Shown here: in pieces, positions 1-12,800 of the stretch
Position numbering within the stretch: position 1 is the stretch's first letter
Layout: each line of letters begins with the position of its first letter
Source: Halicephalobus mephisto
Lineage: Eukaryota > Nematoda > Chromadorea > Rhabditida > Panagrolaimidae
DNA: 64,000 nucleotides
Assembly: GCA_009193035.1 (NCBI GenBank)
Contig: SWDT01000014.1
Location: 124,001 to 188,000, forward strand
Reading direction: 5' to 3'
Translations under genes and position numbers: made by a program
Notes under the pieces: generated by a model
Database searches by the model: none
Told to the model about the DNA's origin: nothing
What the model saw: the letters and a program-made list of their open reading frames with translations, nothing else

Positions 1-29
1 TTTGATCAGTTTTAAAAAATTGATTTTAG

Positions 30-1008
30 AGTAAACACTGATTTGATCAATTGGATCAATAGACACGAGAAAATGAATCTTGTGCAATTGAGAGCTGGAG
101 ATAGCCCTTATTTGATCTACAATAGTCAGAAACAATTGATATTTCCTGAATACGGAGAGTTTATTTTGAGTAATTCGACGGATTTGATGAATGTATCCCA
201 GACGGTCAGAAGAAGAGGAGAATGGAGAAGGTAGGACTTTAATGAATTTCTTAATTATTATTCACGTTTATTATTTTTATTTATTTTAAGTTAATATGCG
301 AGATTTGTTCCTCCGATTTCATGGATAATTTTATATTTTTTGTTTTTAGATCAGTATTTTTGGTGGTTGATTAACTTTAGTATAGGAATCAATTGACCGA
401 AAACAATAAAAAAATTTCGAAACTGGTGCGAATCAAGGGATAACTACCCTAAGGGAACAAATGTCGCACAACTGATAAGTTATTTTCGGAGTTTTTAAAT
501 CGAAATTTTTCCCGATTTAATCGATATATATGAATTCAAATATTTTCAATTTTTATCATTTTTCTTAAATTTATATTTTATATTAGTTTTTACGAAATTA
601 ATTATTTTGTAATTTTTTAGAAGAAAAGAACAAAACTTGAAGCAGAAGGAAAGAACGTGGAGACATATTAACATGATTGGACCTACGAAACCGAAACCTG
701 GAGATAATGCTTTAGCTAAACCTTCGACGGTTCAAGAACAGATAATGAAACAATTGGCAGCTCAACTGAAACAAAACGATGATACTCTTTATTTAATGGC
801 CTTGAAAGATTATATTATTCTTCCTAGAGCAGCAACGAAACCAGGAGAATCTCCGAAAGTTTCGTTAATCCTTCCTGCTTTGTCATTGAATAGTTCGATG
901 CCGAATCATATACCGATGATGAGGATTGAATGTACGGTAACAAGCACAAATTTATTTTTCCTTCCTGAAAAACTCGTCAGTTTATTTAATGGATCCCTTA
1001 GTAATTAA
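30..1008 (+). CDS. 3' end of an unrecognised gene (two exons)
   Basis: Two exons are visible: about 30-230 (acceptor GATTTTAG, donor GTAGGA) and 621-1008 (acceptor AATTTTTTAG). They join in frame and end at TAA. The 5' part lies outside the window. The peptide begins around NTDLINWINRHEK, contains a basic stretch (RRRGEWRRKEQNLKQKERTW) across the splice, then a linker rich in P and K, and ends in a hydrophobic segment (LPEKLVSLFNGSLSN). I see no signal peptide, membrane segment or catalytic motif, and I do not recognise the family. The intron (231-620) is AT-rich and otherwise featureless. The frame is well supported; the function is unknown. Confidence 0.6.
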
Positions 1009-1242
1009 TTTTTAAATGTCTTCTAGTCTTAAATGTTCAAATATTATGTAAATTTGCAGGTCTTTAACTTATGGCTGTGATCACTTGTTGTGATTCATGA
1101 TACTCGTCAAGTTATGTCGTTTTTATTTACGGTATTATTGAATAATTGATATTATTTTGAATTACGGTAATGAAGGAGTTTAAAAACTCTAAAATATTTA
1201 TGTTTGTTTTTGATATGGGAATTTTTTGTTTTTAGAATACTT

Positions 1243-2855
1243 ATGGGATCCAGATATATAGAAAGAATAACCCACATTGAACAGCTTTTATTGATAGAAA
1301 ATAATGTTATTGATACAAATAAGCTAAGAGAGAGTTGTTCATACGGTATTCCAGATCAATTAAGACCGTTATGTTGGAGGTTATTTTTGGATTATTTGCC
1401 TAAAGAAAGACAAGATTGGAAAAATGTTTTGAAACAACAAAGATGCGATTATATTGAACTTGTGGAAAATTTAATTGTTAGACCAGGTGAAATGGAAGAT
1501 GAACATGAAAAAGAACAAAAAGATTTACTTGATCATCCTTTGGCAAATGAATCAACGAGTGAATGGGTGAATTTTTTTAGAGATAATGAAGTTTTGATTC
1601 AGATTGACAGAGATGTAAGAAGATTAAGACCGGAAATTCAGTTTTTTCAAATGAAAACAAATTATCCTTTAAAGTGAGTTTATTTTTGGATAAATGTGGA
1701 TAATTAAGAAATTTCAGAAGTGCTGCGAGAATAAATCTCGCCAAGAGATTGAACAAAGATTATCTAGTTGCGGATAATGAACTTCAGGATTCTAGTGTTG
1801 GTTTTTCTAAAATTACTCGTAAAATTTTTCGAAAATTTCTAGAATCTTACAGAATTCAATGAAAGATTCTGAAATTTGTGGAGATTCTTATAGATGATTT
1901 CAAAATTTTAAAATCAACATCTGAAACAAGATTTTGAACAATCTGAAATTCTTGTTAAGATGATTTTGTAATTATATTTTTTTGGTTTTTATAGTTGTAT
2001 ACTTGTGTAATTGGTGATTTTTAGTTTATTTCTTCTACACGTGCCTCAACAAGCGACTTGTCAGAAGATCCGGAAAGTGAGTATCATTGGCAGGTTGTTG
2101 AACGACTGCTCTTCATTTACTCCAAAGTGAATCCAGGTGTGAAATATGTTCAAGGGATGAATGAACTTATTGGGCCTATTTATTTTGTTTTTGCAACTGA
2201 TCCGGATATAGAATGGGCTGAACATGCTGAAGCTGACACTTTTTATTGCTTTCAACATTTGATGTCGGAGATCAAAGATAACTTTATTAAAACCCTTGAC
2301 AAATCTAATTGTGGGATAGAAGTGGTTCTTAACAAGTTTTATGAAAGACTCCAAGCTCATGATCTTCAGTTGTACAAGAAAATTGCGGAAGAACAGTCGA
2401 TCAAACCACAATTTTATGCTTTTAGATGGATTTTGTTGTTATTGTCTCAAGAGTTTAGTCTTCCTGATCTTATAACTCTATGGGATGCAGTGTTCTCATC
2501 CAAAGATAGACTGGATTTTGTTCAATACCTATGTCTTGTGATGTTGGACTCTGTCAGAGAAGAACTACTTAATGGTGATTTTTCATCGAATGTGAGACTT
2601 CTTCAGAATTTTCCCGATGTTGATGTTGCTCAATTGATTATCAAAGCTCATGAACAAAGGAATAATAATGTGAATGTAGTTTCTCGCAGATCAAATAGCT
2701 CAAGTGATGCCTCGGAATCCTCATTTAATCAACAAAATACTTCAAATATTTCATCAAAAACGGGAGCGAGTAGATTATTCAACTCGGAAAAGATCTCAGC
2801 ATTTGTGAATGGAGCCAGAGCCAAATTAAACAACTGGAAAAAAGAAGATATTTGA
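1243..2855 (+). CDS. tbc-13: TBC1D13-type Rab GTPase-activating protein
   Basis: Three exons (1243-1673, 1718-1796, 2025-2855) encode 446 aa. ATG 1243 follows an acceptor-like TTTTTAG at 1235, a probable trans-splice site, so the upstream in-frame extension is probably not used. The TBC fold is clear from the arginine-finger motif IDRDVRR (exon 1), the glutamine-finger YVQG followed by MNELIGPIYFVFATDP, the block HAEADTFYCFQHLM and the segment IKPQFYAFRWILLLLSQEF. These match animal TBC1D13 in order and spacing. Family knowledge: TBC1D13 accelerates GTP hydrolysis on Rab35 and acts in membrane trafficking. The last 65 or so residues are Ser/Asn-rich and disordered. Intron 2 uses an unusual GTTGGT donor (1797). 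The orthology call is firm; the worm symbol is inferred. Confidence 0.9.
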
Positions 2856-2963
2856 TAAATTGGTGCTAAATTTTAAATTTTTCCTAACAATTGTGCGAGA
2901 GTGCATGGATTTCTGTAAATTTGATAAATTTTTTGATTAATTTAGTTTGGTTGGAAAATGAGA

Positions 2964-4679
2964 TTAGTCTTCGTCATCGGGTGAGAGTTGCAGCCAAACA
3001 ACGACTACGGTAAAAATGAGCGATATAAGCTGAAATAAATTTAATTTTTAGACGAAATTTACAGTAGAAACTTACAGAAATCGCAAAAGTTCTGTCGACT
3101 TTGACGAATTTGCCGAGAGTAAGACCCCAAGTGTGATCGTTTAATTTTTGGATTATCTGGTCTTTCTGAAATTAGAAATATTTAATTTTGTGGGAATTTC
3201 GAAATAATGTTTTACCATGAATTTGGCGTCTTTTTGGACAAGAGAATTGGTTAAAACTGGGAGGGCTTGTCTGGATTCTTCATTACACCAGATGCAGGGG
3301 ATGAGAAAGATGATTGTCCAGAAAATGTTCAAGAGCATGGATAGTACTGTGTAGGTAGAACCGAGAGTTTGGGCAAAGGAAACCAAGATTCCAGGATCTG
3401 TCTCATTGTCTACATCATTGCTCATGAAAATTGAGAATTCACTGGATCCAGAAGATCCAATCAACTGCTGTATAGTGACATAGGTGCTGAAGATGATCTT
3501 GATCACACTGGTAGTGACAATAGCGAGGATCAACTTGTTGAAACAGCATTCCAGACTTTGCAGAACATCAATCATTTCGAGGAGCTGGTTGAAATATCCA
3601 TGAAGAATCTCTTGTGTTAGTTGACGTCGACATGTAAGGATAGAAGTCGAGATCCGGAACATGAGGGCGATTCTGATGCTGATCATCATAATGAAGAGTC
3701 TAAACAGAATTCTCTATTCAAATCTTTGAAAAAGCACCTACTGAGGGATCTTGACGACTCCGAAGTTGATGATGGGGAAGTAGTACCTGTCTACAAACAT
3801 CATGATTTGATCCGGAACGTTTTCTATCTCTTTCAAGGGTTTGTCCAGGATATCGCTTGCATTCTGCCCTTTCGTTTCCTTCATAATGTTCTGGGGGATC
3901 TCGAAAAGAGCCCCTAAGATGAAGAAAAAGTTGATAATGTAGAGAATGATTCTCCAGCGACGAACTTTGCATTCTTTCTGAAACACGCTGAACTGTGTGT
4001 CAGTAAGCTTCCTCAGAAGGTTGTGCATGTGGTAGGAAGTGAAGATCATCCCGAATACACAGATCATCGGGAGAATTGCATCCATCGCTTTCATTAGCAG
4101 TTCCGCGTTTTCCGCTGTGAAAAGTGACTTTGTTCTGGAGCCGGGATCATCATTTCGGAGAGGAATCATGACTTGGCAACGAAGGTGATTGAAAATGACG
4201 AGGAGATTGATCACACAGAGGATGAAATCTAAGGGACACAGTCGGTCACGCCAACTGAAATTATGGATGAAGATTTATGGATAAGAAATGAACTTTTAAA
4301 AATAAAATACTCACCCTCTTTTCTCACAAACATCCCCTTTGCAAGTATACGAGTCTTTGAAAGGATGCATTCCAAATAGGTGACTTGTCTTCAACAATAA
4401 CGCCCCAATGAGCTTCCGTTCTTCTTTCTGTTGAGCTATGACGGTGTCATAACTAGGAGGATCATTGGAAATAGTGGGAGACATAGGGACCACTTTAGTA
4501 CGTACAATATCATCTAAAGGCTTTGGTTCGATGTAACCACCGACTTTGAACCCCATCTCCTCAGATTCTAGAAGGTTTATTGAGTGACTTGAGTCGTTGG
4601 AGTGAGCAACGACCTTATATTCTCTCTCTCTACCTGTTACAGTATTCGTTGTAATTGAATCAGCCAGATTGAATTTCAT
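2964..4679 (-). CDS. Gustatory-receptor-like seven-transmembrane protein (GUR/SRR/EGL-47 type)
   Basis: Five exons (4679-4315, 4254-3742, 3699-3216, 3165-3076, 3029-2964) join in phase to 505 aa. The first 120 or so residues are hydrophilic and contain a PPSY motif; by analogy with insect-type gustatory receptors this tail would be cytoplasmic. Hydrophobic segments follow (for example FILCVINLLVIF, AILPMICVFGMIFTSY, IILYIINFFFILGALF, LILAIVTTSVIKIIFSTYV, LNIFWTIIFLIPCIW). The last two small exons give a loop (HTWGLTLGKFVKVDRTFAIS) and a final membrane segment (LISLIFTVVVVWLQL). This split, with short terminal exons around a conserved TM7, is typical of the gustatory-receptor-like superfamily in nematodes. 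Intron 2 is only 42 bp. Expected role: sensory or light/chemical signalling at the plasma membrane. The exact subfamily is not resolved. Confidence 0.72.
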
Positions 4680-4720
4680 CTGTCATCACGAGGTTTCAGA
4701 AATACCTTTGAAAACTTGGG

Positions 4721-5525
4721 TCAAAAGAAATATAAATAAATGAAATTTCGACATTCCTGTCTTGTAAAGACCATAAACTTAATGCGACCATAAATCGGGA
4801 TTATTAAAGTGAAAACGTATGTAAAAGAGAACAAGCAGTCTGTCATCATGGTGCCATAAGGAGCACAGACTGACTTCTCGATGGTGATAAATAAAATTAA
4901 GGTTGTGCCTGACATAAAGTTGAAGTAATAAGAAACCGTAATTTTATATACTTATGGCATATTATCTAATAAGAGAGTGAACATTGGTCGCAGCAGTTTT
5001 TTAAAAAACATTAGATTTCACTTTGTATTGATTGCAATGCTCATTTAGAGTTTATAATTTTTCAGAACGGTCTTCTGGAGTACACAAAATGACAAAGAAA
5101 ACAAAATCTTCAGCAGTGACGTAATTTAGTAATGACGCAATTGATAACATGATAATCTATTAATTTCAAAGTCCGTATTCCAATCTGCGATTGCAGTTCA
5201 GGATAATAACTGTAGAAATCTTTCAATATGATGAAAGTTCTCTAGAAAATATGTTTTAACGCTTGTTATAGGGATTAAGAACGGCTAAAGTTTTGGTGGA
5301 ATAAGAAATAACATTTATTACCGGACCAACAGTAATGAAAAGTATTGGATAAGGAAAAATTTCCGCTTCAAAATAACAATAATTGTTACACAAAATATTC
5401 CAAAACAGACTGGCTATCAATATATTCACATCTATACCAGCTATATTACAAGAAGTGAACATGACGATGATAAGAGAAAGTAGATATAAAGTATTGTTTC
5501 TTTGATAAATTAGTGTTTTTCCCAA
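4721..5525 (-). pseudogene. Decayed seven-transmembrane chemoreceptor
   Basis: Two membrane-protein pieces lie in order on the minus strand. The upstream piece (5525-5256) carries hydrophobic stretches such as TLYLLSLIIVMFTS and ends in ISYSTKTLAVLNPYNK, which resembles the end of TM3 in rhodopsin-like receptors. The downstream piece (about 4942-4721) has LILFITIEKSV and FSFTYVFTLIIPIYGRIKF, resembling TM6-TM7. I find no proper initiator in frame upstream of 5525, no convincing donor after the first piece, and not enough sequence between them for the missing helices. It therefore looks degenerate, although an undetected short exon is possible. It ends only 42 bp upstream of the start of the intact receptor at 4679. 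Confidence 0.4.
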
Positions 5526-5974
5526 AAACCATTACATATTCCATTATGTTTGATGTGCTTCCTGGAATTAAAGAAAAACATGCTTCAAAATAATCCTAGT
5601 ACCAGTGTTTGAAACTTCCAATTTTATTATCAGAAAAAAAGAAATGAATAGTTTTGTAATGTAACAAAGTTGCAACAAATGATGTTTATAAGTAGTAACA
5701 CCAAACACTATAATAATATAATTACACAACAATGAATCTTCACTCTCATATACACAAAATGTGCTTAAAGGATAGCTGACAATAGTCCATAGATACTAAC
5801 TAATTATCGGAGACAGATTCCAAAGATATACAAGATTGCCTTAAGTGATTTTGATGGCAGATATTCCATTATTCTTTTTCGAAATTGATGAGTTTATTAT
5901 AAAAAGTGAGACAAAGGTAATTTGTGTTACTTATTAGCCATTACATTACAATTATTTCGAAAAAGCAATGAAGT
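5526..5974. other. Intergenic region with duplicated Hsp70-like 3' flank
   Basis: No gene is seen here. The part from about 5846 to 5974 matches the region just downstream of the second Hsp70-like copy (about 9741-9871). Both contain GGCAGATATTCCATTATT, a shared ATTGATGAGTTTATT block and TTACTTATTAGCCATTACAT. The tandem duplication therefore included the 3' untranslated region. The rest is AT-rich and featureless. Confidence 0.6.
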
Positions 5975-8549
5975 TTAGTCCTTAAAAGAGTTGATCGTCT
6001 TGTAGTATTTGGCAAGGAGTTTTGTTGCTTCGTCTTCGATACTGATGAACTTCTTTCTGATTTCGGGAGTTAACGGTTCCTTTGTTGAAGAAAGCCAACT
6101 GTCAATCTCCGTGATTTTCTCCAACAGATTAGTAGTGTTGATCGTGGTTTCTTTCTTGCATGCAGCTTTAATGAACTGAATATTTTCTCTTAACTGCGCT
6201 CTTGCTCTCATTGCTTCTGCTTCGGCCTTATCTGTTTGTCTATTTACCTCCAAAGCATTCAGCATTTCTTGGACGTTGTCTCCAGATACCATGTTTTCAG
6301 GCTTAATGGTGAATGCTTCTCTTTTTCCTTTGTACTCAGCATAAGCATTCAGAATTCCGTTTTTATCGATAAACATTGTCAGGGGAACTACGACTTCTCC
6401 AGCGTCTTTTGGAGGAACTTCAAGCTTGAAGTTACCAACAAGATTATTTTTGGAAGCGATTAAACGTTCACCTTCAAAGATCTAGAAAACAAACCGTATT
6501 TTATTCTTTCGATTACTAAACTCACTTTAAAATTCAAATATTTCTGCTGATTGAAAGCAGTAGTAAAATCCTTCGTTATTTTCTCTGATGGGATAGGCGT
6601 TTTCCTCTTTAACATAATCTCATATCTGTCCTCAACTAATCCAATTCCAATCCCAATTGGCAGTCTTTCCTGAAGGACCTGTATGGAAGTGTTTCTATCC
6701 AACATCTGAGCGGCTCTGATCGTTGCTCCGTATGCTATCGCTTCATTTGGATTGATGCTTTCCTTCAGATTTTTATTGATGAAAACTTGTTGAAGCATTT
6801 CTTTGATCACTTTCATCCTACAAGCCCCTCCAACAAGCAGAACTTCGTCAATATCGTTGATTTCCAAACAAGATTCTTTTATTGCGCGCTCACAAAGCTG
6901 CCTGCAACGTGTAACAAGATCATTGACTTTTTTCTTGAAGGTTTCGTGACTTATATTCTCGTCTGGAAGATCAGCATGAACGTTATTAAGTTGTATTCTG
7001 AAGTAATGATTATAAATATGCATATTGTTATATAAGAACTCACATATCCTCATCCTTGATGCTCAATTGTTTTTTTGCCTCCTCACACTGTTCTCTCAGT
7101 CGAATCTTCGCTCCAAGGTTCTGAGGCTCAAATACATCAAATCCGTGTTCATTTTTGATTTTGTCTGCGAAGTAATTGATTAGCAGATTGTCGAAATCTC
7201 TTCCTCCTAGTTGATTGTCTCCAGCTCTACCGACGACATTAAATTCCCCCTTTTTTACCGTGAGGATGGAGATGTCACAAGTACCTCCTCCCATATCGAA
7301 AACAAAGATGTTATAACCATCGAATCTGTTATGATCATAGCCATAAGCAAAAGCCGCTGCTGTGGGTTCAGTAATCAGGGTTAAGACGTCGATTCCAGCA
7401 ATTTTAGCGGCATCTAAAGTTCCTTGTTTTTGAGCTTGACTAAAGTAATCAGGGACAGTAATAACTGCTTGGATATTCTTGTTTTTAGATGTTTCTAATT
7501 TCTCTAACGCTAACTGCTTAAGTTTCTTCAGAACTTCACTGGAGACGTATTCTGGAAGAATTTTCCGGTGATCTCCAATATCATAAACAGGCCTGTTATT
7601 TTCTTGTATTATAGTAAACGTCCAAAAATCCTTATTCTGTTGAACTGTCGTATGTCGGTAGTCTAACCCGATCATTCGTTTTGCATCATAAGCGACTTTG
7701 TTGTGGTGGATTTTCATCAGTCTTTGAGCATGTTTCCCGACGATTGGAGGGTCCTGACTGTAGGCAACGTAAGATGGGATAGTTCTCTCTCCTAAATTAA
7801 TAAGTAAGCAGTTAACTGATGAAAGGACTAACCAGTTTCGTTGATTAGGATCTTTACTCTGCCGTTTTCAAAGTAGCCAATGACAGAGTTGGTCGTTCCT
7901 AAATCGATCCCAAAAGCTGGTTTCGATGGATTCAATGTCATTTTGGCCAGATTGTCGTGCAAGTTCTCATTTAGTGCTATAAATTATTTATTTGCTTAAA
8001 AATAATAATTCTAGTTGTTAAAGTTCATGATATTTAATGAATTAATTAAAGCATTATCCATTTTGCATAAATTTCGTAAATGAGAAATATCATTTCTCGC
8101 TTTTTTTGTAGTTTTAAACTTGCATTTTTAAAATATTAATAATGTTTTTAGTTCATCATATTATGGAGAAATTTCCAAAAGTTAATTGGATGAAAAAACT
8201 AACATAAAATTGCTCTCTTTAGATTCGTCGCATTATCAATGCACCTTTACACAGGCTTGAAAGAACTCTCCTGGCCTGTACGCTGCATAGTTCCATATAT
8301 GAATCAGCGTATAATTTCACAACGCCAAATTTCCTGTTATATAAAAAATCTCAAAAAATTAACCGATCTACCTTGTTTTTCGTTACACTGGGTAAGATTT
8401 AGTGCTTTCTTTCAAAACCATTTGTAAATTATATTTTTCATGATTTATGCAAAAATAGCTCAATCAAAACTTAAAAATGGGACTTCCATAGGAAATTGAT
8501 AAAAAAATAAGTTATAAAATTATTTTCTTGTTTATACAAACTTACCCAT
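5975..8549 (-). CDS. Divergent Hsp70-like chaperone, tandem copy A
   Basis: Five exons (8549-8546, 7976-7833, 7791-7044, 6997-6526, 6481-5975) give 624 aa. The first coding exon is just ATG-G followed by GTAAGT. The open, synonymously diverging codons before the internal ATG at 7941 support this start. The ATPase domain has GIDLGTTNSVIGYF, EPTAAAFAYGYD, FVFDMGGGTCDISIL (usual form DLGGGTFDVS) and LLVGGACRM. The substrate-binding beta domain follows (IGIGIGLVEDRYEIMLKR to TIKPENM), then a short helical lid ending KYYKTINSFKD. There is no GGMP-rich tail and no EEVD, so Hip/Hop/CHIP-type TPR partners would not bind in the usual way. It is probably cytosolic, since it lacks a signal sequence and KDEL. 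Intron 1 (7977-8545) is AT-rich. Confidence 0.88.
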
Positions 8550-8640
8550 GTTTACAAATGTTATTTAGCACAGCCTGAAGATTGAAACGTAGTATTTAGA
8601 AATAAAATTACTGACAACGGTTGAGAAATCAATGTTATGC

Positions 8641-8653
8641 TGCTATCAGTACC
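8641..8653 (-). promoter_or_regulatory. Candidate GATA-factor site upstream of Hsp70-like copy A
   Basis: The top strand reads TGCTATCAGTACC, i.e. ACTGATAG on the coding strand, about 95 bp upstream of the ATG. A related site (GTTATCAATAC) lies at the matching position upstream of copy B, inside an otherwise loosely conserved promoter block. WGATAR sites are bound by ELT-type GATA factors in nematode intestine. Any role here is inference. I see no convincing heat-shock element nearby. Confidence 0.3.
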
Positions 8654-9173
8654 TTCTTAATACCTTATTGAAAAAAATAACCCTTCATCGAACATACAAT
8701 AAGGACGTATACGCTTATCAACTAAAAGAACTTTATTCTAAAAACTATAGATTTCGTTTATGATTTCTAACTTCAAATTTTACAGATTGAAAAATGCACA
8801 CCTTAAAAATCTTTTTTCATAAATTCGAAGTTTCTTCATTTAAATATTTTTCTATAAAAATAGAATCTTTAAACCCTGAATTTTTAAAGAGTCTATTTGG
8901 TTTGAGATTTTCATAGGATCACAGACAATTGTAAAGTTTATTTTCTGTTTTATTATTTGACAAATAATTAAATTTTAAAAATTTTTTATTAGCGTGGAAT
9001 AAAAGTATAAAAATTAATACTTTTATGAAATAAAAACTTTTTATCTGACATCCAAAAAAGTCCAAATTAGAAATTTCTCTACTGCAGCAAAAAATGCATG
9101 TTTTCGTGATTTTTATTTTTTATTCTTTGATTTAGTTGATTTTACTCTTTTTTATAATCAAAATTCTATAGAA
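8654..9173. other. Intergenic, AT-rich, nothing recognised
   Basis: This stretch lies upstream of Hsp70-like copy A. It contains homopolymer A/T runs and no open frame, RNA gene or repeat that I can support. Confidence 0.5.
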
Positions 9174-9620
9174 TTAAGTATAAATTTTCTTCAAATATTG
9201 AAACAAATCAACAGTGAACTTCCTGACAGCAATTTTCAAATCAGAATTAGAAATCCTACAAGCAATATTCTCAGTCATGTGAGGACAACTAGCTCTAATC
9301 TTAGGAGATTGAGTATAAGTTATCTTTTTCCATCGATAAATCTGATACAAAAATCATGAAATTTAGTGAAAGAATTTCTTTGTTAAATTGAATATCATTC
9401 ATTTATTCTCAAGAATAATTAACAATAATACCCTTTATTTGGTTTAAATTTTTTGTCTTCAAAGACTGCAATGTTTTCCAACTTTTCCATCTCATAATCT
9501 ACTTTGAATCTTCAAAGATGGTCAAGAATAATTTTCACAACTTTTGATCAACAATATTTAACATAATGGCAATCATTTGAGGATTTTCCTTGAAAAATAC
9601 CCAAGATTTCTTGTAAGTTT
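9174..9620 (-). pseudogene. Unrecognised decayed coding sequence between the Hsp70-like copies
   Basis: From 9341 (after an acceptor-like GTATCAG) to the TAA at 9174, 55 codons are open with protein-like composition: IYRWKKITYTQSPKIRAS, CPHMTENIACRISNSDLK, VRKFTVDLFQYLKKIYT. Upstream, about 9430-9620 holds further protein-like pieces in broken frames (YKKSWVFFKENPQMIAIM, then DYEMEKLENIAVFEDKKF). No start codon or complete reading frame links them. This may be an old gene fragment carried with the Hsp70 duplication, or two exons of a small gene whose first exon I cannot find. The family is not recognised. Confidence 0.3.
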
Positions 9621-9871
9621 CAATATTTTAAAGAATGATTTTTAATTCAGTGAATTTCATATAAATTCTTTTTTCTCAAACTTTAATTGATAATTTTCAG
9701 TACATATGGATAAAGAACTTTGAATGCAGATCACTTTTGAATGACTTTAATGGCAGATATTCCATTATTATTTCTCAAAATTGATGAGTTTATTTATAAA
9801 AAGTACAAAAAAGGTAATTTGTGTTACTTATTAGCCATTACATTACGATTATTTCGAAAAAGCAATGAAGT

Positions 9872-12800
9872 TTAGTCCTTAAAAGAGTTGATCGTCTTGT
9901 AGTATTTGGCAAGGAGTTTTGTTGCTTCGTCTTCGATACTGATGAACTTCTTTCTGATTTCGAGAGTTAACGGTTCCTTTGTTGAAGAAAGCCAACTGTC
10001 AATCTCCGTGATTTTTTTCAACAGATTAGTAGTGTTGATCGTGGTTTCTTTCTTGCATGCAGCTTTAATAAACTCCACATTTTGTCTCAGCTGTGTTCTT
10101 GCTCTCATTGCTTCTGCTTCGGCCTTGTCTGTTTGTCTATTTACCTCCAAAGCATTCAGCATTTCTTGGACGTTGTCTCCAGACACCATGTTTTCAGGCT
10201 TAATGGTGAATTTTACTTTTTTCTCTTCGCATTCAGCGTAGGCTTCAAGGATTCCATTCTTGTCAATGGACATTGTCAAAGGAACATCGACTTCTCCAGC
10301 ATCTTCTGGAGGAACTTCAATGGTGAAATCCCCAATGAGAGTATTTTTGGAAGCAATTAAACGTTCACCTTCAAAGATCTAGAAAACAAACCGTACTCCA
10401 TGCTTTTAATCATCAAACTTACTTCAAAATGTATATTTCTTTGTTGGTTGAAAGCAGTAGTAAAATTCTTCGTTATTTTTTCTGATGGAATAAGCGTATT
10501 TCTCTTTAACATAATTTCATATCTGTCCTCAACTAATCCAATTCCAATCCCAATTGGCAGCCGTTCCTGAAGGACCTGTATGGAAGTGTTTCTATCCAAC
10601 ATCTGAGCGGCTCTGATCGTTGCTCCGTATGCTATCGCTTCGTCTGGATTGATGCTTTCCTTCAGATTTTTATTGATGAAAAACTCTTGGAGCATTTCTT
10701 TGATCACTCTCATCCTACAAGCCCCTCCAACAAGCAGAACTTCGTCAATATCGTTGATTTCCAAACAAGATTCTTTTATTGCGCGCTCACAAAGCTGCCT
10801 GCAACGTGTAACAAGATCATTGACTTTTTTCTTGAAGGTTTCGTGACTTATATTCTCGTCTGGGAGATCAGCATGAACGTTACTAAGTTGTATTCTGAAG
10901 TAATGATTATAAATATGCATATTGTTATATAAGAACTCACATATCCTCATCCTTGATGCTCAATTGTTTTTTTGCCTCCTCACACTGTTCTCTCAGTCGA
11001 ATCTTCGCTCCAAGGTTTTGAGGCTCAAATACATCAAATCCGTGTTCATTTTTGATTTTGTCTGCGAAGTAATTGATTAGCAGATTGTCGAAATCTCTTC
11101 CTCCTAGTTGATTGTCTCCAGCTCTACCGACGACATTAAATTCCCCCTTTTTTACCGTGAGGATGGAGATGTCACAAGTACCTCCTCCCATATCGAAAAC
11201 AAAGATGTTATAACCATCGAACCTGTTGTGATCATAGCCATAAGCAAAAGCCGCTGCTGTGGGTTCAGTAATCAGGGTTAAGACGTCGATTCCAGCAATT
11301 TTAGCGGCATCCAAAGTTCCCTGTTTTTGAGCTTGACTAAAGTAATCAGGGACAGTAATAACCGCTTCGAAGTTATTATCTTCCGAAATCTTGAGTTCCT
11401 TCTGTGCTAACTGTTTAAGTTTTTTCAAGACTTCGCTGGAGACCTGTTCTGGAAGGATTTTTCTGTCATCTCCAATGTCGTAAACTGGCCTATTATTGGC
11501 TTCGACTACAGTAAACGTCCAAAAGTCCTTATTTTGCTGGATTCCTGAGTTTTTATAATCCAGTCCTATCATTCGTTTTGCATCATAAGCGACTTTGTTG
11601 TGGTGGATTTTCATCAGTCTTTGAGCATGTTTCCCGACGATTGGAGGGTCCTGATTGTAGGCAACGTAAGATGGGATAGTTCTCTCTCCTAAATTAATAA
11701 ATAAGCAGTTAACTGATGAAAGGACTAACCAGTTTCGTTGATTAGGATCTTTACTCTGCCGTTTTCAAAGTAGCCAATGACAGAGTTGGTCGTTCCTAAA
11801 TCGATCCCAAAAGCTGGTTTCGCTGGATTCAACGTCATTTTGGCCAAGTTGTCGTGCAAGTTCTCATTTAGCGCTGTAAATTATTTATTTGTTTAAATTT
11901 TTTTGAAATAATGATTCTAGAATAATTCTGCAATTCAGGGAACTTTAAAAAGATTTCATAATCACTCATTATGTACAAATGTTTTTACATTTGTTCTATC
12001 TTATTATAACTTTTAATATATATTTTGGAGAAATCAATAGTGTCCATTATTAATTTACACTCTGTTAGAAATTTGCAACATTAAGTGAAAAAATAAACTA
12101 AGATAAAAAATCGGAATTTTCCAATTTATTACGGTGCTAGTTCAACTTCTATTTGCAAAAGTGTAGAAAAATTATTTTCCTAACTCTATGGTATTTTTTA
12201 CAGATAAAATATTGCGTAATCTTTATCATACCTGGTTTTACCATATGTAAAGGAGAATTTCGTTAAATAAAAAAATTAACTGATCTACTTTGATTCTCTT
12301 TACGACAAGTAACGTTTAGATTATCTCTTACAGAATTATCGTGAGGTCAGAAAGTCCTTGGACACTTTCTAAAATTTTTTTTTCAAATTTCAAATTTAAT
12401 TTATATTAAAACTAATCGACAATATAATCACCATTTGCATCAATGACTTGATCCAACGACTTGGCAAATCTTTAATGCCTTTCTCCCAAAAAGAGGGAAG
12501 TTGCGAGTCGAAGAACTCGGTCACCTCCCTTTTGAGGTCCTCAAGTTTGACAAACGATTTCCGCGCAAATGACGCTTTAAGTTCCGAAACAAGTAACAGT
12601 CATTTGGGGCAATGTCTTCTAAAAACTCTTTTATATTAGGACGGCGAAGAAGTAAAGTGCAGACGTTGATATGGCATCGCTTTTGATCATCGCTGAGTTA
12701 GTGGGGTACCCAACGGGTTGACACTTTCCAGAAGCCCAGATCATGGAGTGCTGAATGATTGCCGATTTGCTGCCACTCAGTCCTATGGCCAACGTATGTG

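Noticed and set aside
7930..7975. Short upstream frame (ATGAGAACTTGC...TGA) overlapping the internal ATG of Hsp70-like copy A
   Set aside because: Both copies show synonymous changes in the Hsp70 frame here, so this is coding sequence after the 4-base exon rather than a regulatory uORF.
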